Shown here piece by piece: positions 5,186 to 9,833 of a stretch of 9,833 nucleotides of DNA. The notes beneath the pieces are model-generated. The model did no database searches, was not told the origin of the DNA, and saw only the letters and a list, made by a program, of their open reading frames with translations. The position numbers and the translations under genes are program-made. Source of the stretch: Acidiphilium sp. CAG:727 (lineage in GTDB: Bacteria > Bacillota > Clostridia > Christensenellales > Borkfalkiaceae). The DNA is taken from positions 20,644 through 30,476 of the forward strand of contig FR898444.1 in NCBI GenBank assembly GCA_000437515.1. Direction: 5' to 3'. The number at the start of each line of letters is the position of its first letter. Positions within the stretch are counted from its first letter, which is position 1.

Positions 5186-6036
5186 TTCTTTTCTATTCCT
5201 TTTTTGAGAGTTTTAAGCGTTACGCCCGGCACGCCGCGCAGTAACACGTTATCGATTAAATCGTGATTGAAGTAAAATTTCGTCGCCCGCAGATTTTCTT
5301 TAAGTCCCGCAAATACGCAGGAAAAAGCAAAATCCACGTCCTGCCCCCTGCGTTCGATAACCGTTTTTAAGTCGGGCAGTTTGCCGAAAGCGTAATATAA
5401 GGGGTTATAGTTGCCCTTTTTTACGTCTTTGTCGTAATCGTCGAGCGCGTCGACGAGATATATCCACTTGCCGAGATAGTAGAATATAAGTCCGCCGCTC
5501 TCGCTTCGTTTTTCTTCGAGCGCGTAGTCGGCGAGTTCTTTAAGCATCATCGCGAAAGGCTCGGCAACCCTGTCTAAACTGTCGCAGTTTTCTTTTTCGA
5601 GAACGCGTAGTTCGGCGTATTTCCCGGCGACGATTTTTGACATAAGCGGGTATTTTTTGTCCGCCCGTTTTTTTCCTTTTTTGAAAAACGAAGCCTTTAT
5701 TCTGCCTTTTTTTTCGTCGGTAACGTCGTCTAAAAGTTTGTAATAGGCGAGTACGGCGTTAAGGCAAGCCGCAAAATCGGTAAGTCGGTCGCGTTTTGCT
5801 ATCGGACGTTTTTTTATCCAGTGCGCCACGCAGCGTTTCGGTTCGATTTTTACGTCTTCGCCCGCCATATTGTGCGTAAGCGCGGAAAAGAATGCCACGT
5901 CGTAAGTCAGGGCGAGTCGAGCGACTTGTCCGCATTGTCCGCCGATGCTCTTGCACACGCCGCAATAAAGGGCTTTGTACAGAGTATCGTCTTTAATGTA
6001 GAGATATGGAGTTTCGGGTTTGATATAACCGAACAT
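5182..6036 (-). CDS. DUF5685 family protein
   Basis: This 284-aa protein is recognised as DUF5685 from its N-terminus (MFGYIKPE, then LYKALYCGVCKSIG), the AYYKLLDDVTDEK block and the GKWIYLVDALDDYDKDVKKG block followed by NYNP. The function is not known. Visible features: a CxxC (Cys25, Cys28) near the start, an otherwise largely helical protein, and two aspartate-rich helical motifs, LLDDVTDE (101-108, containing DDxxD) and DALDDYDKD (196-204). These recall the metal-diphosphate-binding motifs of class I isoprenoid synthases; that parallel is my inference. The start at 6036 is chosen because MFGY is the family N-terminus. A GTG at 6069 would add 11 residues (MAVYAVTEAAI) and cannot be ruled out, since neither start has a good Shine-Dalgarno. 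The stop overlaps the J-like gene (ATGA). It heads a - strand operon with its own promoter. Confidence 0.85.
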   Translation of the reverse strand: MFGYIKPETPYLYIKDDTLYKALYCGVCKSIGGQCGQVARLALTYDVAFFSALTHNMAGEDVKIEPKRCVAHWIKKRPIAKRDRLTDFAACLNAVLAYYKLLDDVTDEKKGRIKASFFKKGKKRADKKYPLMSKIVAGKYAELRVLEKENCDSLDRVAEPFAMMLKELADYALEEKRSESGGLIFYYLGKWIYLVDALDDYDKDVKKGNYNPLYYAFGKLPDLKTVIERRGQDVDFAFSCVFAGLKENLRATKFYFNHDLIDNVLLRGVPGVTLKTLKKGIEKK

Positions 6037-6091
6037 AATCGCCGCTTCGGTAACAGCGTAAACTGCCACCTATAATGAACTTTGTTAATAT

Positions 6092-6118
6092 ATTATACTA
6101 TTATTTATCTTTTGTCAA
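6092..6118 (-). promoter_or_regulatory. Promoter of the DUF5685 operon
   Basis: On the - strand a perfect TTGACA (6118-6113) is followed by a perfect TATAAT (6097-6092) with a 15-bp spacer. Shifting the -10 by two bases (TAATAT) gives the usual 17 bp with a weaker box. Transcription would start near 6085, about 49 nt before the chosen ATG. The region between asd and this gene (6037-6143) shows no convincing terminator, so read-through from asd may add to expression. Confidence 0.6.
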
Positions 6119-6143
6119 AGCATTTTTCCTTCAAACCCGCATT

Positions 6144-7157
6144 TTACGAGTATTTCACGGCATTTTTAGGGTTTTTCGGCGAGATTTTGGCTTCGATTAT
6201 CTTTTCGGCGATTCTTACGGCGTTGTAAGCCGCGCCGCGCAAGGTGTTATCGGCGTAAGTAATAAAAGACAATCCGTTGTCAAAAGCGGCGCTTTTTCTT
6301 ATACGACCGACGAAAACGTCGTAACTTCCGTCCGCGTCGGTTGCCGACGGCAAATCTTTTAAGACTATTCCGCGTTTTGCCGCCAATTTCGCTTTGACCT
6401 CGTTCGTATCGAAGGGCTTTTTTACCTCTGCTTCTACGGCGACCGCGTGGCAGTTTTCAATCGGAACTCTTACGCACGTCGCCGATACGGGTACGGAAAC
6501 GCCGAGTATTTTGTTCGTTTCGAACTTCATTTTTTCTTCTTCTTCCGTATAGCCGTCGGGCGTAAGATCGCCTATCTGCGGTATGCAGGTTTTAGAAACG
6601 GGCAACGGATAAAACGACGGCAAACAGCCCCGTTCCGTAAGCCGCAGGTCTGCAACGCCCTTTCTCCCGCTGCCGCTTACCGCCTGATACGTAGTATAGA
6701 TTATCCGCTCTATACCGTAATTTTCGCTTATGACCGAAAGAGGCAGAACGGCTTGTATCGTCGAGCAGTTCGGGGTGGCTATAAGTCGATCGCAAGAGGT
6801 AACGTCGCCGAAATTTATTTCGGGAACGACCAGCGGAATATTTTTTTCGCGGCGAAACGCCGAGGAGTTATCCACGACGATTGCGCCCGCGGCTGCCGCA
6901 GAAGGCGCGTAACGCAAAGAAACGTCGCCGCCCGCGCAGAAAAAAACGAAATCCAGGCCTTTGAAGCAGTCTTCGCACAGCGGTCGTACGACCAAATTTT
7001 CGTTAAACGCGAAAATCGCTTTTCCCGCGTTTTTCGCCGAAGCGAACAGTCTGAGTTCCCCGACGGGAAAGTCGCGGTCTTCGAGTACTTTTATGAATTT
7101 GCCGCCGATAAGCCCCGTCGCCCCGACGACGCCTACCGAATATTTATCGTTTATCAC
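6144..7157 (-). CDS. asd: Aspartate-semialdehyde dehydrogenase
   Basis: Asd (EC 1.2.1.11) reduces aspartyl phosphate to aspartate semialdehyde with NADPH, the branch point to lysine/diaminopimelate, threonine and methionine; it is cytoplasmic. At 337 aa it has the usual length. Motifs: nucleotide-binding GATGLIG (12-18), VVDNSSAFR (94-102), catalytic Cys131 in TPNCST, Gln158 in TYQAVSGSG, substrate-binding Arg230 in RVP, and catalytic His237. The residues around the His are CHAVAVE where most relatives have GHS or GHG. The start is GTG at 7157; an in-frame TAA lies two codons upstream, so no longer start exists, and the protein begins normally for the family (INDKYSVGVVGATG). No Shine-Dalgarno precedes the GTG, whereas a -10-like TATAAA sits only a few bases before it. 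It is divergent from the RNase H gene. No dap, thr or hom genes are nearby. Confidence 0.95.
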   Translation of the reverse strand: MINDKYSVGVVGATGLIGGKFIKVLEDRDFPVGELRLFASAKNAGKAIFAFNENLVVRPLCEDCFKGLDFVFFCAGGDVSLRYAPSAAAAGAIVVDNSSAFRREKNIPLVVPEINFGDVTSCDRLIATPNCSTIQAVLPLSVISENYGIERIIYTTYQAVSGSGRKGVADLRLTERGCLPSFYPLPVSKTCIPQIGDLTPDGYTEEEEKMKFETNKILGVSVPVSATCVRVPIENCHAVAVEAEVKKPFDTNEVKAKLAAKRGIVLKDLPSATDADGSYDVFVGRIRKSAAFDNGLSFITYADNTLRGAAYNAVRIAEKIIEAKISPKNPKNAVKYS

Positions 7158-7163
7158 GTTTTA

Positions 7164-7193
7164 TTTATACGCTTTCGTTACGTTTTTAGTGAA
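7164..7193 (-). promoter_or_regulatory. Possible asd promoter giving a leaderless transcript
   Basis: On the - strand TTCACT (7193-7188) and TATAAA (7169-7164) are spaced by 18 bp. A start site 6-8 nt after the -10 box would fall at or beside the GTG at 7157. An alternative TATAAA at 7207-7202 would give a leader of about 38 nt but has no good -35 box and still offers no Shine-Dalgarno. Confidence 0.35.
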
Positions 7194-7220
7194 AAATCGG
7201 CTTTATAAATTGCCATTCGC

Positions 7221-7249
7221 TTGAAAAATATTTACTTATGTGTTAAAAT
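7221..7249 (+). promoter_or_regulatory. Sigma-A promoter of the RNase H operon
   Basis: TTGAAA (7221-7226) and TAAAAT (7244-7249) are separated by exactly 17 bp, each one mismatch from consensus. The start site would be near 7256, leaving a leader of about 27 nt with GAGGT (7275-7279) close before the ATG at 7283. It lies back to back with the asd promoter in a 125-bp divergent region. Confidence 0.65.
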
Positions 7250-7282
7250 TAATCCGTATAACGCTAATTATGATGAGGTCGT

Positions 7283-8536
7283 ATGCCCAAATTTTACGCC
7301 GCCAAGGGCGAAGAAAACAAAATATTTACTTCGTGGGACGAGTGTAAAAACTTTCTCGACGGCAGAAAGGGGTATAAGTACAAGGGGTTTGCGACGCGCG
7401 CGGAAGCCGAAGCCTTTTTGTCGGGCGAGAATTATTACGAGAAAAGCCTGCGTGAAGACCTTAAACGCGGTAACGTCGTAGCGTATACCGACGGAAGTTA
7501 CGAAGAGAGCGTGAACGCGTATTCTTACGGCGCGGTGATTTTTACTCCCGACGGCAGAAAAGAAGAATTGAGCGGAAAGGGTAATAAGCCCGAATTTCTG
7601 TCTTCGAGAAACGTTGCGGGGGAAGCCGAAGGCGCGCTCGCCGCGATAAAATGGACGCTTGTCAACGGATACGGGAGGTTAAAACTCTATCACGACTATT
7701 CGGGGCTCGGAGCGTGGGCGAGAGGAGAATGGGGGGCGAAAAGTCCGATTTCTTCCTACTATAAAAAACAATTCGACCGTTACGTCAAGGCGGTAAAGGT
7801 TGATTTCGTTCAGGTCAAAGGGCATGCCAACAACGAGTACAACGAAGCGGTAGACAGACTTGCGAAAGCCGCGCTTTTCGAAAACAAAATTCTGCCCGTA
7901 AACGGAATGGGCTTCAAAATTTCGGGTACGGACGAAGCGGATTACTTATGCAAAAAGATACACGCCCTATATTCGGCGGCGAAGTACGAATACGTCAAAG
8001 ACGGCGTCGTGTTCTACGTTAAACTCGAAAAGTTGGGTATATATACCCGTAACGGCGTAACCGTCGTGGCGGGCGACGGCGACGAAGCCTATTTCGTGGC
8101 TGTTTCCGAACTGGTAAAAAGACGCGGCGGAATAGAGAGAGTGCAACTCGTCGAGCAGGCTTTCGACGTCGTCCTTTCGGACGGCGTACGGGGCGTGGAT
8201 ATATCGCGGGCGCTTCTTAAAAGTCGTAAATATTACCCGTCGCTGTGCGTGGTTTTTGCGCTCGATTTCGTTGCCGAAAGCATACTCGAAAGACTCAGGT
8301 ATTTCGGACAGAAATTAACCAGAATTTCGGCGGCGTTCAACAAAAACAGAGAAACGGGCGTATTCGAAATGACCGTCCGCGTTCCCGGCGAAGAAGAACT
8401 TCTTCGGGCGTACAACTTTTTATACAAGTATAGATTAGGGTTTGCGGGGCTCGATCTCGATTACGGGAAAGCCGAAGCGCTCGTGGACGAGTGCGAGCAG
8501 ATCGTAAAGTTTAAGGTTAAGGGATTTTATGGATAA
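7283..8536 (+). CDS. Viroplasmin-domain ribonuclease HI with an extra C-terminal half
   Basis: RNase H cuts the RNA strand of RNA-DNA hybrids (primer and R-loop removal). Residues 1-46 form the hybrid-binding/viroplasmin-like domain (KFYAAKGEENKIFTSWDECK through YKGFATRAEAEAFL). Residues 64-197 are the RNase HI domain with Asp70 (YTDGS), Glu114 (NVAGEAEG), Asp138 (YHDYSG), His181 (VKGHANNEYN) and Asp191 (AVDRLAK), so the catalytic set is complete. Such proteins usually end about here, but this one continues to 417 aa. The extra part (about 200-417) is a mixed alpha/beta region with no motif I recognise; it contains VVAGDGDEAYFVAVSEL, FDVVLSDGVRGVDISRALL and a lysine/aromatic-rich end. It stays in the same frame with similar codon use, so it is not a frameshift artefact. 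GAGGT lies only about 4 bp before the ATG. The stop overlaps the next gene by 8 nt. The nuclease function is secure; the role of the C-terminal half is unknown. Confidence 0.92.
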   Translation: MPKFYAAKGEENKIFTSWDECKNFLDGRKGYKYKGFATRAEAEAFLSGENYYEKSLREDLKRGNVVAYTDGSYEESVNAYSYGAVIFTPDGRKEELSGKGNKPEFLSSRNVAGEAEGALAAIKWTLVNGYGRLKLYHDYSGLGAWARGEWGAKSPISSYYKKQFDRYVKAVKVDFVQVKGHANNEYNEAVDRLAKAALFENKILPVNGMGFKISGTDEADYLCKKIHALYSAAKYEYVKDGVVFYVKLEKLGIYTRNGVTVVAGDGDEAYFVAVSELVKRRGGIERVQLVEQAFDVVLSDGVRGVDISRALLKSRKYYPSLCVVFALDFVAESILERLRYFGQKLTRISAAFNKNRETGVFEMTVRVPGEEELLRAYNFLYKYRLGFAGLDLDYGKAEALVDECEQIVKFKVKGFYG

Positions 8537-9500
8537 CGAGATTTTGAAAATCGTAGAACTCGTAAAGGATAAGACGGATAAAGAATTGACCGTGGTGAGC
8601 GCAGGCGAAACGGACGAAACGGTCGGTTACACTCGTTTTCGCCGAGGCGGAAGAGATTATCTTTGCCGCGTGGAAGGCGATTGCGACGAGGGGCTGAAAA
8701 ATCTGATAGTATCCCTGCTCGAGAACGTGTCGATAGGCGAGGCTCCGCTCGGCAAGGACGCCGCGCTTAAAAGCATAGTTACGGGCGACGCCAACGAGAT
8801 AACCGTTCAGAAATACATGCGTAAGTACGGCGTACACGATCTTCCCTGCGCGGTTTTCGTGGTACATACCGTAGACGGTAAAATAACCGACGTACTCGAC
8901 TTTCTGGACAATTTCAAGACCAGTCCGTGCGATTGCTCCGTTATAACCGACGAAACGAGTTGCGCGTACGTCCGTTTTCAGGACGGAATAAACACCGAAA
9001 GCGAATATAAGTCGCTGTCCGATTACGCCGATCTTTTAGCGCAGTCTTTAAGCGAGGAACTCGGGCTTAACGCGAAAATAGGCGTCGGAAGTCTGGTTCC
9101 GGGTTTCGCCGAGGCGTCGGTATCTTACAGACAGGCGCTGTCGGCTCTCAGAATGGGCGCGATTTTCGAACGGAACGCTTCCGTGTCTACGTATAAAGAA
9201 TATCTTTTGGTGAAAATGCTCGAAGATATGCCGAAATACAAGTTGCAGGAATTTCTGGACATACTGTTAGAACCGGAGTCGAAGGCGATTTTGTCCGATC
9301 CGGAAATGATTACTACGGCGGAAGAATTTTTGCACACGAGTCTTAACGTGTCGGAAACGTCGAGAAATCTTTACATGCATCGCAACACGCTTATGTACAG
9401 GCTCGACAAGATAGAAAGGGCAACGGGGCTTGATATACGTAAATTTCAGGACGCTATGACTTTCAGGCTCGTAATGATACTTTACAAACTTATCGTCTGA
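8529..9500 (+). CDS. PucR/CdaR-family transcriptional regulator
   Basis: This 323-aa protein is a cytoplasmic DNA-binding regulator. The last 60 residues are the PucR C-terminal helix-turn-helix: TAEEFLHTSLNVSETSRNLY followed by MHRNTLMYRLDKIERATGLD and FQDAMTFRLVMILYKL. The middle (about 100-215) looks like the GGDEF-like CdaR domain, with KIGVGSLVPGFAEASVSYRQ (183-202). The N-terminal 95 residues resemble no sensor domain I know, so the ligand is unknown. It starts inside the RNase H gene (ATG at 8529, RNase H stop at 8534-8536) with AAGGG five bases before, so the two are probably coupled. PucR-family members commonly control purine, sugar-acid or amino-acid catabolism, but no such gene is adjacent on this strand; the target could be the operon itself or a distant locus. 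Confidence 0.88.
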   Translation: MDNEILKIVELVKDKTDKELTVVSAGETDETVGYTRFRRGGRDYLCRVEGDCDEGLKNLIVSLLENVSIGEAPLGKDAALKSIVTGDANEITVQKYMRKYGVHDLPCAVFVVHTVDGKITDVLDFLDNFKTSPCDCSVITDETSCAYVRFQDGINTESEYKSLSDYADLLAQSLSEELGLNAKIGVGSLVPGFAEASVSYRQALSALRMGAIFERNASVSTYKEYLLVKMLEDMPKYKLQEFLDILLEPESKAILSDPEMITTAEEFLHTSLNVSETSRNLYMHRNTLMYRLDKIERATGLDIRKFQDAMTFRLVMILYKLIV

Positions 9501-9521
9501 GTACGATATAAGGAGAACGCT

Positions 9522-9833
9522 ATGCGACAGAGAACTAAATCGGCGGTAACGGTAGCGGTAGCCGTCGTCGCGGCGATAGGAATGTTTTTAGCCGGATTTT
9601 TTGCCGGCAGGATAAAAGACCCCGACGTAGCCGCGCTCGAATTTATAGTAAAAACTTATAAAAGACACTATCTCGAATACGACGATGATTTCGTGAGCGT
9701 AATGTCGAAGAGTATTCTCGACGAATATTCGGAATACTACACCAAAGAAGAGTACGCCGAATTGAAGAAAATATCTTCGGGCGTTCGCGGCGGTATAGGC
9801 ATATATTACGGCGACAGAAGCGACGGCTCGGTC
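9522..9833 (+). CDS. S41-family C-terminal processing peptidase, N-terminal part (3' truncated by window)
   Basis: The first 104 residues of a CtpA/CtpB-like carboxyl-terminal processing protease are visible. A short basic N-terminus (MRQRTK) is followed by one membrane segment (about 8-28), placing the peptidase outside the membrane as a signal anchor. Then come the helical region (AALEFIVKTYKRHYLEY) and the family hallmark LDEYSEYYTKEEYAELKK with SSGVRGGIGIYY, the lead-in to the PDZ domain. The PDZ domain and the Ser/Lys catalytic dyad lie beyond the window. The start is fixed by AAGGAG (9510-9515) six bases upstream. It follows the PucR gene by 21 bp in the same operon. S41 peptidases of this class clip extracytoplasmic or signalling proteins; the substrate is unknown. 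Confidence 0.88.
   Translation, partial: MRQRTKSAVTVAVAVVAAIGMFLAGFFAGRIKDPDVAALEFIVKTYKRHYLEYDDDFVSVMSKSILDEYSEYYTKEEYAELKKISSGVRGGIGIYYGDRSDGSV

Noticed and set aside
6447..7208. 253-aa open frame on the + strand
   Set aside because: It is antisense to asd. CG-rich codon use produces long Arg/Phe/Tyr-rich shadow frames throughout this window.

Overview
The window looks like a chromosomal segment of an uncultured anaerobic Firmicute of the class Clostridia (inference). The grounds are clear AAGGAG-type ribosome binding sites, sigma-A-type promoters, short tightly packed operons, a PucR/CdaR-type regulator, an RNase H carrying a viroplasmin-like domain, and a DUF5685 + J-domain-like gene pair. 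Codon use is strikingly rich in CG-containing codons (TCG, ACG, GCG, CCG, CGC) at moderate GC, as in many Christensenellales-like gut metagenome genomes; the genus cannot be named. There are no tRNA, rRNA, CRISPR, transposase or phage genes.

Layout. (1) 2-367 (+): 3' end of a cardiolipin synthase, followed by an intrinsic terminator. (2) 500-2376 (+): a two-gene hexuronate operon, mannonate dehydratase (uxuA) and an SDR-type mannonate oxidoreductase (uxuB), overlapping at ATGA; together they connect fructuronate and 2-keto-3-deoxygluconate. (3) 2377-2596: a 220-bp convergent intergenic region. It holds a decayed, inverted copy of the 3' tail of the neighbouring rlmD gene, a 30-bp hairpin inserted into that copy, and a very GC-rich hairpin with an 11-C run. 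(4) 6036-2597 (-): DUF5685 protein, an HPD-less J-domain-like protein with a cysteine-rich tail, a small membrane protein, then the 23S rRNA uracil-5 methyltransferase rlmD/rlmCD. The first three overlap by 1-4 nt, so they are probably translationally coupled and work together. (5) 7157-6144 (-): aspartate-semialdehyde dehydrogenase (asd), with a GTG start and no visible Shine-Dalgarno. (6) 7283-9833 (+): an RNase H with an extra C-terminal half of about 215 residues, a PucR-type regulator overlapping it by 8 nt, and the 5' end of a membrane-anchored S41 (CtpA-like) peptidase.

Most of this is ordinary metabolism and housekeeping. The parts that merit a second look are the coupled DUF5685 / J-like / membrane-protein trio, the RNase H with an unassigned C-terminal half, and the inverted rlmD-tail duplication with its hairpin insertion.
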